A DNA stretch of 64,000 nt. Source: Sequoia sempervirens. Lineage: Eukaryota > Streptophyta > Pinopsida > Cupressales > Cupressaceae. The notes below the pieces were generated by a model, which was not told the origin of the DNA, did no database searches, and saw nothing but the letters and a program-made list of their open reading frames with translations. The stretch's first letter is position 1, and each line of letters starts with the position of its first letter. This document shows, piece after piece, positions 1-10,992 of this stretch. The stretch spans positions 704,221,360 through 704,285,359 of the forward strand of contig VDFB02270651.1 in NCBI GenBank assembly GCA_007258455.2. The letters are read 5' to 3'. The position numbers and the translations under genes are program-made.

Positions 1-639
1 AGAGAATTTCAAATGAAAAGGTATATAATAGTGATCTAGTACAATACAGAAACAATGAGCAATTCTTATGTAATAAATTCAAGAGAAGGTGTGAGAATAA
101 TTAATCTATTTTTTTCCTAAAATAAATGAAAAGTCATTTAGAAATATTTGCATTCTAAATGATAAATTATGCTACTACTATTTCCATGAGACAAAAATAG
201 AGAGCATTCTGGAATCAAATGGTGTGCCTATTCTAAAATACAATTCAAAATAATTGTGCCATTATAAATGGTTTTCCTTTGCAAAATGCATGAAGAAGTG
301 TGCAATGTATTGAAGACAACTATATGCATCAAGAAGGAAAATCAGACTTGCAATATAATGATAGCAATGCCAAGCACAGTATGGAAATGTCATGGAAGGT
401 CCTTGGTGAATAGGCGCACACAATTTAGAGTGATGCCAAAACAATGATTAGAATGACAGTGTCAAAAGGGAGTAGTCCTTCAAGGGGAAACCCTAGTCAC
501 AAATGATTGACGAACAATAGCCTAGGGACTGGTTAATCAATGAAAAAGGAAGGAATTATTAGTACCATGCAGCCAATGTAAAAGATGGTGGGAAAAGAAG
601 AGTGCATATTGCTAATTATCTTTGTAATGAAAAACTATC
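1..639. other. AT-rich DNA, no recognised gene
   Basis: I see no convincing coding region, RNA gene or repeat boundary here. Short open frames occur on both strands, but none has protein-like composition or a recognisable motif. The right edge runs into the decayed frame that starts near 640. Confidence 0.5.
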
Positions 640-1480
640 CCCAGTTCAGTGGAAACTACATTGAAGTCTCTTCTGGTTAACGAGGAGAAAGGGTATGAAG
701 AAGCATGTTTGGGACACCAAGATGCAAAGAATGAAATATCAATCAAGGAATAAATAAATCATTAGTTGATAATCGGTGTGCACCATTCACTAGTTTGGGC
801 ATAAGAAACAATAACCTTGGAGTTATGGAGCAACATTTGCAGATGTCTGACACTTCTATTGTACTGCAATATTAGTCTAATAACAACATGCTAGCAACTT
901 TGCATTAAATATCTACCTTGAACTCTAATTATTATCAAGTTGAATAAAAAAATGGGATGGAACCATCTAAGATTTTTGATCAAGAATTTCTTGGAGAAGA
1001 AAATGTTGTAATGAGAACTTCTAGCATAGATGTTTTGCAATAGGAAAATATACTACCACCTGCTTCAACATTTCAGTATGATGCTAGTCAATCTGAATCT
1101 TCTGCATCATTGAGTATGAATCCATTTAGAAACAAGTCAACTAGGTTAAACACAATTCCTTTGCCTAAGGTGGAGGTGAATGTGGATAGTGTTTACAGAT
1201 ATCCTACAATTTATTCTGGCTACATTCAAACTTGTGCTCTTGATTATGGGGAGAATTCCAGGAGTTCAACGACAAGCCATCTTGGTGTGGGGTCATTAAA
1301 CTTGTTAGACAGTGGTCTCTTAATGTCTGAACTAGGTAGAATAGAACAACAACCTTGGTATGAAGAAAATAGTTAGAAGTATGAGGTTTTCTTCTCTAAG
1401 GATGGTTTAGTTGAAGCACAAAACAAATGCAAAGGAATGTAAACCCTAGGCCGAGCCATGGCCTTTTTTCTGAAAAAGAT
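640..1480 (+). pseudogene. decayed coding sequence of unknown protein
   Basis: One plus-strand frame (codons in phase with 1110) reads as plausible protein for about 280 codons, rich in Ser, Asn and Gln, but is broken by stops such as TAA at 678, TGA at 732, TAG at 1041 and TAG at 1374. The longest stop-free run is 1044-1373 and contains the strings KVEVNVDSVYRYPTIYSG and GVGSLNLLDSGLL. Several stops sit where CAA or CAG (Gln) would fit, as in methylation-driven C-to-T decay. The composition recalls the disordered tail of a plant regulatory protein, but I cannot name a family and see no DNA-binding domain. It may be a retrocopy or one exon of a dead gene. That the frame was once coding is my inference from composition. 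Confidence 0.4.
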
Positions 1481-2580
1481 AAAGATAAATTTCAATGGCC
1501 AGGGTTATGATGGAATCCTTTATCATTTGCAAAGAAACAAAAGAACTCAAATGGACACTTGAAAAAAACACATGGACGTGATAGAAAAATCAAAGAGAGT
1601 TTAGGAAATGCAAGGAAACTAGAAGCCACGACCATGGAAAAGTGAGGTAAGGAAACCCAGATTGTTTCTTCATGGCTGCGACCTAAAGAAGCAATTTTCT
1701 TCACAAAATGCAAAAAAACCATTTGGGTTTATCTCAAAATCACCAATGAAAAATAGTAGAGGAGCCTTCTAGCTCAAACTAAGCTTCTATTCTCATGAAA
1801 TAAAGTAATAATGTAGAGAGAAAAGAAAAATGTGTTGGCATAGAGCTTACTTGAGCTCAAGTTTATTTTTTTCCATGAAATATGCTAGTTATTTTTCACC
1901 ATAGGAAGCTTCAGTAAACTCAATCATGGCAGCTAAGAGCCAACAAAACACCCATAGAAGGAATCAACAATAGAAGTACATTAGAAAATTATGCCACAAC
2001 TGCGGCCTTGAAAGCTTGAATAACTTTCAATGGAGAAAAAAAAGCCAGATTATGTTAAAGAATAACATTTACCTTTTTTTTTTTCAGTGGTTTCCATACG
2101 AGATCATTTAGAATTTTCCACGAAATCACCATGGAGGAGAATACATAAAATCATCATTGAAACCCTATGGTGGCAGAGAAAACTCTCTAGAAGATTTGAT
2201 GGTATAATGAAATTACTTTTGCTAAGTTTCATTGTTTTATGTTTAGGGTTGGAAACCCTATTGAAAGCCAACTACAAAGGTATTTTTTACCTTTGTTTTT
2301 AGATTTTGCAACAAAAATTAATGTATCCCATGGGCTAAGAAGTAAAGTCTTATGTCTTGTGTTGCTTTTTCTTTTGTTTCCATTTTGAAGACCTATGCCT
2401 TAGTAATTTTTGATGACTTTGTCATACGTGCTTTAGTGATTTTTCATGTCTCCTTGAAATTGCAAGTCTTTCAGGACTTAAGACTTTATTTTCAGCCTCT
2501 CATCACTTTGTATGTAAGCCTTTCAAGGCTTATGGAGTTTGCATTTTGACCTTCCACATAGGCTAAATCTAGGCCTTTCA
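1481..2580. other. no recognised gene; possible splice-acceptor-like tract
   Basis: No gene is supported. A run of T followed by CAG at about 2,073-2,087 looks like a plant 3' splice site, and the frame after it is open for 71 codons, but no matching exon is visible. Two small hairpins with the same TTTCA loop lie at 2,464-2,479 and 2,516-2,531. Confidence 0.35.
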
Positions 2581-2790
2581 TTTTGCATTATCTTGAAATG
2601 TAAAAAAATTAATTAAATGGTGCAATTATAAGCCATTTAATTAAATGTTGTTTTAAATACAAAGTTGAAAAAAGGAATGTGTTGATATGACCAAGTCATG
2701 GAGAGCCTTATTCTTTTGCATTCATTTTAAATGTGAAACATTTAGTTAAGTGGTGTACCTATAAGCCATTTGATTAAGTGTTATTCAAAT
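2581..2790 (+). repeat. diverged tandem duplication, period about 133 bp
   Basis: Two units, about 2,581-2,660 and 2,715-2,790, share TTTTGCATT at the start and ATAAGCCATTT near the end, with many substitutions between them. Each unit contains a short self-complementary stretch around ATAAGCCATTTAATTAAAT. No coding content is seen. Confidence 0.5.
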
Positions 2791-5700
2791 GCAGAATGAG
2801 GAGTATTATGCCTTTGCAAACACACCAAAATTGTGGGTCAAACAGGTTAAGGAGGTGTTTGAACAAAAATGATGACTCATGCCAAGCTTTTGCCAAGTTG
2901 TGGGTAGTTTGGAGATTGACCAATATGGAAATGGTGTGAGTTTTATCTTTGACTATTTTGGAGGGAATGGGCCATTTGGAGGCAGTTTTTGTCATGCTTT
3001 TATAGTGACTTGGGTCTTGGCTTGACTTCACTTCATTTGGAGGACATTTTGGAGTGATTTCAAAAGGTTCTTTTTTGGCCTTTTTGCTGCATCCGACCAG
3101 AATATTCTAGATGGAATTGTGTGAGGCAGTTGTTTGATTTTTGCTTAAGTAACTTCAAATAGAGTTTTGGAGGGAGTTCTTTCTTTCCAGCAGGGTGATA
3201 GCTTATTTTTTGGAGTTATCTTTTCAGCAGGAGCAGTATTGTAACTTAGGGATAGGTTTGTATACCAATGAGTACCTTGGATCAATGATATTGAATATTT
3301 TTCCTTCTTATTTCATTCTTTATTGTGTGCATCTAGTGGTTGATCAAATTACTTGTGAAATTTAGCTTTTCCTTGTAATTTTGTCTCATGTCAAGCACCT
3401 ATTTTGCATAAAAGTGTGTTGTTGTAGGTTATAAGTTGTGTTACGAATGAAAAATGCTTTTAGTTGTGAACTTTATTTCCTTCTAGGAGTTTAGCTTTAA
3501 AACCTCCTTATAAAATACTTATGCAAGAATTCATACATAATGAGTTGTGTAAGCCAGGATTTGTCATTGTTTGAACTATGTGCAAACTATTTGCAGGTCT
3601 TAGTTAGTTTGGTGAATCACCTTTTAAAATTCTTCATTCAATTTTAGTTTGTGTAACCCTCTTACTCTTTCCTCAAGAAATTATTAGTTTAGCAGTAGTT
3701 TAGGTGACACCAAAAGGGGAGCCAACCCATAATCTAGAGGTCTACTTTCACAATAGGATACCCATAGCCTGAAAGTAGTCCCATGTTACTCCAAATTTGC
3801 TGAGTTATATAACTTGGTAGGGGTGCAAATTTGAAGAGTTAATAGTAGTATAGAAAAAATAAAATGAACATGATAAGAATTGATTTTCCTATAAAATTGA
3901 TAATAGTATTAATGAGTACATGTTGGTTTAAAAAGAAAAGATACAAATTATGTATTCATAGTGAAGATAAAATTATACAAGTGATAAAGATAATTTTGAT
4001 AAGCAACCTATCAATAAACCTTGTTCAAGCTTAGGTAGTCAAGATCACTTAAGCAAATGGATTCATTATAAAGGTAAAGGATTAAATATTATGTTCAATT
4101 ACAAATGTAAAAGGAAAAAATGATTGTGATCAATGTACATTAAAAAAAATGAGTAGAGGGGCAAGTGATTATGATCAATATAGGTCAAAAGAAAAAATGA
4201 GTGGATGGGAAAATCCAAATGTATAATTATGTTCTAAGTAAGGGATGAAGGAAAAATAATTGTTCATTATAAAGGTCAAATTACAAAATACTTTGTGCAA
4301 CCATTCAAAGGAAACTAAAGACTTCATACACATACTTGTGACCAAACTTAAAAAAATCTCTACATGTCTATAATACATCAACATATTATCAACCTACAAA
4401 TTCATGCAAGTGTGTGGGTTCTTAGAGCATATGGTATAGCTGTCGCACTATCATGGTTTAAATCTCCCTCTCCTATATAATGTCCCCCCCTCAACAAGCA
4501 AGAGGGGGTAAATCTAACCTACATCCATCTCATGCTGACAAACAATAGTTAGTTTGTGTCAATATCGAAATATCATAATCGTGAACCAATAATAATAATT
4601 AAAATATGTGTTCTATATAATTTATAAAAGAAATCAATTTTATCATATTATTCATTAATTATTCAAAAATGACAACATATGTAAAACATTTAGATCAACA
4701 AGATATTAGTTCAAATCATGGATATTCTTTAAAATAATGAAATACTATCATAACGAATTACAAAGCATAATGCTATTGCATTTAGTGCATAATATCAAAA
4801 CATTGAACATGCACACACTTAACTAGTTATTTAAACATCAAAATTTTCATCCATAATGAGTAAATAAAATGGGATGTAACATACATTCTATGATTGATCT
4901 TTGAGTTTAATGTTTGGATGTTGTTAAGGCTTTCTATTTGGGATTTTGTGTAGGAGATATTACTTGTCATATCTTGAGTACTGAGACTTGTAGTAGGACA
5001 TGCCACATGGTTTTGATTTGTAGGTTCTCTCTAGATGGTCTTGTGTTTCTTCCTATAAGTTCATGTTTACATGACATGGGAATTGAGGTTTGTGTGGAAC
5101 CATGTGATTAGTATGTTTGTGGTCATTTATTGTTATTATACTTTATTATTTACTTTTAGATAATAGTATGGAGGTTCTTTAATATCTTTCTTCTATTATG
5201 TGGAGAACATGGGAGAGCTATGAAGACCAATAGTGAGAGAGTTATGTTGTAGTGGTTTAGTGTGTAGGGTTGCATATCTTTGTGGATGTTCATTGGTACT
5301 AGATGATACTATTGGTATTTGCTACACCTTCTATGTGCGTGTTGTTGATGAAATTTTAGTTTCTTTGATCATTTTTTACATTTAACATTACCCATGCAAT
5401 GGGAGTTCTAGGTTGTATATGTTTCCTTTGTTGGATGTTCTTATTATACTACAATGTTGTGGGACTTGTGGTAATGTATTGGGTTCAATATTTTAAAGGT
5501 GTAATATTTACTTGTTATCATGAGTATACCTTGGTTTGAGGTATGGTTAGTTGGACATGTTAGCAACTAGTTATGGTTGCTATTCTAGCTATGGTGATTA
5601 ATTCTTGGCAACTACTCAAGCCAATTCATTACCATTGGATTTAGTATTTATTTTTTAATATCAAGTCGAGGCAAGATTCATGCTTCTATGTTACAGTTAG

Positions 5701-6439
5701 TGTGGTATTTTTACTTGGAATGGATCTTATCCTTCATGCATTGGCATGATGGAGGATGAGAAGGTTCATATTTGAGATGGTGGTCAACTTGGTTATTATT
5801 TCTAGTATTTTGATGGAGTACATGGAGCACTTGGATGTTTTGACGATACATGTTTGTTATAGAGATTGCTCCCTTGATGTTTGATTTTAATTTTGACCCC
5901 TTATGCAATGCATACAAGAAGCGGGATAACATTATATAAAACTCATATAATGAGTAACATTTAACCCAATAATTTTTATTTTTTTTAAATATTACAAAAG
6001 AGATTTATTGTAAAATATGTTATACCCAAACCAATTTTTTTGCTTCAATAAGGCATTTTGCTTAAAATAGTCTAAACCTTGTAAATGTGTCGTCAAAAGT
6101 CAGTTTTTGGGAAAATCAAGTATGAGATTTTAGTCAATTTGATGTTTGGAAAATACTGGTAAAATTTGAAAATTTTGAAAATTAGGGTTTCTAGACCCCT
6201 ATTTTTAGGCAAAAAACCCTAAAAATATAATCTTGTCAGAATTGATTGAAAATTATTTTGATTGGCGTATTTCACTTCACAATCATAGTGGTGAAGCTGG
6301 AATCAAGAAAAAGTCAGTTTAAGTCTGGTGGGTAGTTTTCACTTTTTCAGGTAAAAAGTTAGGACCTCTAAGGTCATCAATGGTAGATGGGTAGATACTA
6401 GGTGTTGAAATCTAAGCTTAAAATGCTCCAAGGAAGATT
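2791..6439. other. AT-rich intergenic DNA, possible old LTR at about 3,190-3,830
   Basis: No gene is supported. The stretch at 3,190-3,830 has the texture of a plant LTR (GTATTGTAACTTAGGG followed by TGTATACCAATGAG and a T-rich transcribed part), but I found no partner copy, TSD, PBS or polypurine tract, so this is only an impression. The 4,400-5,940 part has scattered open frames of up to 65-73 codons with no motif. Confidence 0.3.
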
Positions 6440-8060
6440 CTATGGTGAGATAGGTTCAAAATGATGCTTCGTCGCAGAGGGGATTTTCATCAAGGTGAAA
6501 ATCATTGAAAATTTTCTAAGTTTGGAAATAAAGGAGTGCCTGTTAGCCAGGGGCTCCCTAGGTTTCAAGGGCCCAAATCAACTTTTTGATATTTGTCACT
6601 TCCAAGAGGTCTTCTCTGGAATTCTGCTAGCTTTGCAATGAGCTTGCCAACTAGTCTATAATATTTTTCTATCACCAAAATTGTAGATTGAACAAAGAAC
6701 GAAGGAGAACAAGGGAGATGAAATTAGTCAAAATTTGACTAACACTGGTGGAGAAAAGCAAGCCTTATAGGCAAGCGGCTCCCAAGAATTCAAGGAATCA
6801 TATGTCAGCTTTTGCATTGATTATCTCCAGTATGATCTTCTTAGCTTCAGCCCAGCTTTGCAATGGATTTGTTAGCCAGTTCGCAAGACTTATCAAATGA
6901 TAGCAGCGGTTGAGTGAATGGACATGTAAAACGGAGGTTGAATTGAAGATCACTAAGGCAAAAGCACCCATGCTGGCTAGGGGTGCCCATCATTTTGGGA
7001 AACCAAAAGAGGTTTTTGAAGGCTATTTTCTTCAAGGTATTTGCTCAACATCCTTTTAGCTTCACGATGAATCTAATAGCAAGATCATGGGACTTGTCTA
7101 ATGTTGAAAATTGCATATTGAATGAAGAATAAAGGAAATGAAATTGGTGAAAATTTGACTAACACTGGTAGAGAAAAGAGCCCCTAGAGGCTAGGGGCAC
7201 CCAAACTTTTAAGGTACTAGATGTAACTTTTTGATCAAATGACACCTATGATGTTTGTCTCAGACTTGATCAGGATTTGCAACGAACTTGTCAGTGGATA
7301 AATCAAAGTTGCCAAATGACTAGAATCATGAGTCAAACAAAAGGTTAAAGTCAAGCTCAAATTGTGAATTCAAAGCAAAAAGAGCCTCTGGAGGCTAGGG
7401 GTGCCTAGTTTTTTGAGCCCTCAAATGCAGTTGTTAGGGTTTTCTCAAATGCTCATCCTATGTGAAATTCTTCAAGGTTTCAATTGCATATCTCAGCCAA
7501 GTCAAAAGGCTTGTCAGTAGTCAGTAGTCGAAGATTGAATGAAGATTCGGCAAGTTGCAAAAATGGCTACCTAGAAATAAAAGAGCCCCTGGAGTCTAGG
7601 GGCTCCCAAGATTTTGACTTTCCAGATGATGCTTTTAGGGATTATGCTCTTTAGAAGATCATGTTCAAAATTGAGTCAGCTTCGCAATGAGCATGTTAGT
7701 TAGCTTGAGAGTTTTTCCAAGTGTTGGGAGTTACAGAATGAAGGATAATGAAGATCAAGTTCAAAATGCATGAAATTTGACTAAGTATAGTGAGAAAAAG
7801 TACCCCTGGAGGCCAAGGGTGCCCTGAATTTTGAAGGCTCAAAAGTTAGAATTAGGGTTTGCAGCCTCAAGGATCTCCTTTTTAATTTTGATCCTGCTCT
7901 TCAATGAAACTGTCAACCAGTCTATTGGACACATCAATCAATCAGAATCAGTGATCAAACATAGGCTCTGATGACATTTGCAAATGGAAAATTTCAAAAA
8001 AGTTTATGTCTGGAGAGTTGGCACCCAAGTCAAACTTTGACTTTTGAACTCAAGTGACTT
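6440..8060 (+). repeat. tandem array, about 8 units of about 208 bp
   Basis: The landmark AGGGGCTCCC or its variants recurs at about 6,553, 6,775, 6,975, 7,190, 7,400, 7,605, 7,815 and 8,020, giving spacings of about 200-222 bp. Each unit also carries a version of GCTTTGCAATGAGCTTG and of GAAATTGGTCAAAATTTGACT. The landmark is the right arm of a hairpin; the best-kept stem is GAGCCCCT/AGGGGCTC in the unit at 7,582. Units are well diverged, so the array is old. It lies directly upstream of the probable LTR at 8,330-10,992 and may be the non-coding 3' part of that element's internal region. Confidence 0.75.
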
Positions 8061-8645
8061 GGCCATCCTATAATGGAGGAATTTTTGAACTCAACTTGAA
8101 ATAATATTAAATCTCCTATTTAACTTCTAAGTCGACCTCAAAATGACTTATTTTTACATGCATGTGGCAAATTTCTTTGTGCACGCTGGGTGGCACCCAT
8201 TTTATGGTTTTATTTTCATCTAGTTAACTAAATTGGGGTCCAATAATATTATTGCGTCCTAAATTTAGGTTTTTTGCATGCAAAGTGACACCTTAATTCA
8301 TGAAATTAATTCATTAAGGCATTTGGGCATCCATTATTCTCATCACAGGTTGAAGGAAAACACGTATTTTCTCGTGCAAGCAAGATTTGAAGGCGCTACA
8401 GGTGATATTTTTTAGTGTTATTCACAGTGTCAGGTCTAGATTGCTCAGAGGAATTATTTTTTAGACTTCATCTTTTTAGTGCATGCGTTCCATACTTCAT
8501 TGAACATAATTCAAGGCATACGCATCATTTTCAGAGGCAGAATATACTTTCTATTTTCTCTCTCAAAATTCTTCTATCCTTGTCTTAGGCTCAAAGTAAA
8601 TGACATCTTTTTCAGAATTTGGTCATTTGGGTTCACATAGTTCAC

Positions 8646-9180
8646 ATTGGCAACAAAACCCATGTTTTTGAATTTTTTGAGAAAATTGCCCCGCTACTTC
8701 TCATTTTGAAGTACTGTGCTTTTTCCTGAAGATTCTTTTGCATGCAGGTCAAAGAGTTAACATTTCAATAAACGAAGGATCTGGGTCCGTTCAGCTCATT
8801 GGTGCCTACAAAACCCATGTGCCAAAATTTTTTGTGAAAATTGCGTAATTGCTTCTCTTTTTGAAGTACTGTGTTTTTTTCTAAAGATTCCTTTGCATGG
8901 TTGTGAAATAGTCAATTTTTGAAAAAATGGAGAAACTGGGTTTGATCAGCTCTCAAGTGGCAACAAAACCTATATGCTAGATTTTTTCAAGAAAAATTGC
9001 CCTCACAGCCCTCACTGCCCCTACTACTTTTGTTTCAAAAAGTCCTCGCATGCCAAGGCAAAAGACATTTTTTCAAAAAATTTGAAGTTGTGGGTTTGCT
9101 TAGAAATATATTCTCTACAAAACCCACGTCTCATAATTTTTCATAAAAATTGCTCCTTGATAGGTTATTTTTAGCCTTAC
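8646..9180 (+). repeat. tandem repeat, 4 units of about 154 bp
   Basis: The string CAAAACCCATG or a close variant occurs at about 8,653, 8,808, 8,963 and 9,117. Each is followed by a T-rich stretch with AAAATTGC and, in the first three units, by TACTTCTC or TTTTTGAAGTACTGTG variants. The regular 152-156 bp spacing shows one tandem array. Its place upstream of the TATA box suggests the U3 part of the LTR. Confidence 0.7.
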
Positions 9181-10160
9181 TAGAAGCCATTTTTAGCCTC
9201 ACCGAAAAAATTGTCAGAACATAGTTGTTTTTACAGTCAACAGGCTAGTTTTTCAGAATGTAGTTCACTTAGACTAAATTCAAGACCAAATTGGTCTTAA
9301 TTCATGATTTCATAAGAAAAGTTGACACCAATTTGCATCAAGCACATCTGGAAGGTTGATTCAGACAATTTGGCAAGCATAGTTACTCAAAATCCACATG
9401 GTTTCATACCTCGTATAGCTGATAGTCTTCCAAGGCTAGCTTAGAAAGTTGAATACCGTTGGAATTCTGCGTGCACAGTCAAGAGCATCTCACAACTAGA
9501 GTATTCGCAGTCAAACTTCGTGGTTTTATCATGCAACACTCATCTATTAAAAAAAATGTCAAGAGCGTTAAAATTGTCAGAAGCATCAAGTTGTAGAAGA
9601 AACAAAGATCATCTCTCCATTTACGAAGCCGCCAAAGTTACCAAGTAGTGAACTGCCAGTTGAAGTGTGTAGATTTTTCTAGGATTGCTCAAGTTGTTGA
9701 CAAGCAGTGAAATGACAGTTGAGACATGTGACGACCTCCAAATGATGAGGCAGTTAAGAACTTCTTGGAGGAGTTAATTGCTCATAATCACAACTGGTGA
9801 ACTACTTGTCAGGACGTCCCACCTCTTCAAAATAGACATTAGACACAATGGTTAACTTGATGCCTCTTTCCAAGTTAACTCGCTGTCCCACCTTTGTGCA
9901 CGTCTTTTTTGGAGTCACCTATGTGTAGCTTTCAGTTGGGATTTAGTTAATTGATGTTAGTTATCAATTGACTCTCATATCAATAAGGGCTTGCGTGTTG
10001 CAAGGTCCAATTAGTTTCTAAGTTTAGAATCAGTTAATTGAAGTAGTTTTTCCAGTTAACTGTTAAGTTGCATAAATCTAGGTTTAAGAATAAATCTTGC
10101 ATGCTTGTAAGACTGATGTTAACTCAAGGAGATTTTAGGGTTCCCTACTCCTTTGAGGTT

Positions 10161-10170
10161 CTATAAATAA
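10161..10170 (+). promoter_or_regulatory. TATA box of the probable LTR promoter
   Basis: CTATAAATAA fits a plant TATA box and is followed 40-50 bases later by a poly(A)-like signal AATAAA at 10,211-10,216. A TATA box just upstream of a poly(A) signal is the usual U3/R arrangement of an LTR. No experimental start site is implied. Confidence 0.5.
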
Positions 10171-10344
10171 GAGCACCCTTGCTCATTTGTATTTTAACTT
10201 TTGCTGCAATAATAAATTGTTGAGCTGCCTTGCTGTGCAATATTGTTATTATGTACTTGTTCACTTTGTTTAATATAAAGTTGGTTCATCATTTATTTGT
10301 GTGATAGGTCCTTCATACAATTTGTTGTCCTGGGTTATATTTGT

Positions 10345-10690
10345 TTCTAATAAGTTTGTTTCATATCTACACCTCGTATAGAAGTCCCTCCTCCTTGGGA
10401 ATTTAGAAATAAAGTTTATCATGTGATGTTGTTATTAATAATCTTTGTTTCATATCTACACCTTGGATATGAGTCCCTCCTCCTTGGGAATTTATAAATA
10501 GAGATTGTTGTTTAAGTGTTGTTTCCAGTAAGTTACTTTTAGCCTACACTTCAGATAGGTGTCTCGCCTCCTTAGGAATCATGAGAACTAACTTACAGTT
10601 TGATGTTGTTTCCAATAACCTTCATTTCAATGTACGCCTTAGATAGGTGTCCCACCTCCTTGGAAATCCTGACTTAACGATTATCGTATA
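10345..10690 (+). repeat. tandem repeat, 4 diverged units of about 88 bp
   Basis: Units start near 10,345, 10,430, 10,520 and 10,605. They share TTTCNAATAA at the start, a CTACACCT-like core, and a CCTCCTTGGGAAT-like segment. Units 1 and 2 are most alike; units 3 and 4 have drifted. They sit in the downstream part of the probable LTR. Confidence 0.7.
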
Positions 10691-10992
10691 CAAATCCCTT
10701 GCTCCTAATTCCTCTTGCTTTGTTTATCTAGAGGAGATAGGATAGTTTTAGCATTAGCTTAGTTGTAGTTAAAGATCTGCAGAAACTAGAGAAAATCCTA
10801 GCTGCAATGTATTGGTTTTCTTAACCTTGAGCCGCTTCCAGCTGAGTCAAAAAGATAGGAATTAGATTATTTTACTTTTTAAGCATATCAACAAAAGGGG
10901 GAGCTTCCCCTCCTAATTTGAAGAGAAGTTCAACTGTGCATAGTTGTCCATTGCCAATACGCACTCCAGAGGTGCGAATTGTAATGCCAACA

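Larger units (their letters stand above)
8330..10992 (+). mobile_element. probable LTR (3' or solo) of a plus-strand LTR retrotransposon
   Basis: The segment has the order expected of an LTR. An upstream part carries four 154-bp tandem units. A TATA box lies at 10,161, followed by AATAAA at 10,211, and a downstream part carries four 88-bp units. It ends with GCCAACA at 10,986-10,992, a normal CA terminus. No primer-binding site follows, so it would be a 3' LTR or a solo LTR. The left border is uncertain because I found no second copy in the window; 8,330 is a guess at where the 208-bp array texture has ended. Confidence 0.45.

Noticed and set aside
4423..4467. tRNA-derived SINE promoter (A-like TAGAGCATATGG, B-like GGTTTAAATCTCC)
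   Set aside because: The A-to-B spacing is too short, the A box is poor, and no TSD or tail is seen.
4914..5111. 65-codon Cys-containing frame
   Set aside because: No motif, no repeat of Cys spacing, and no supporting context.
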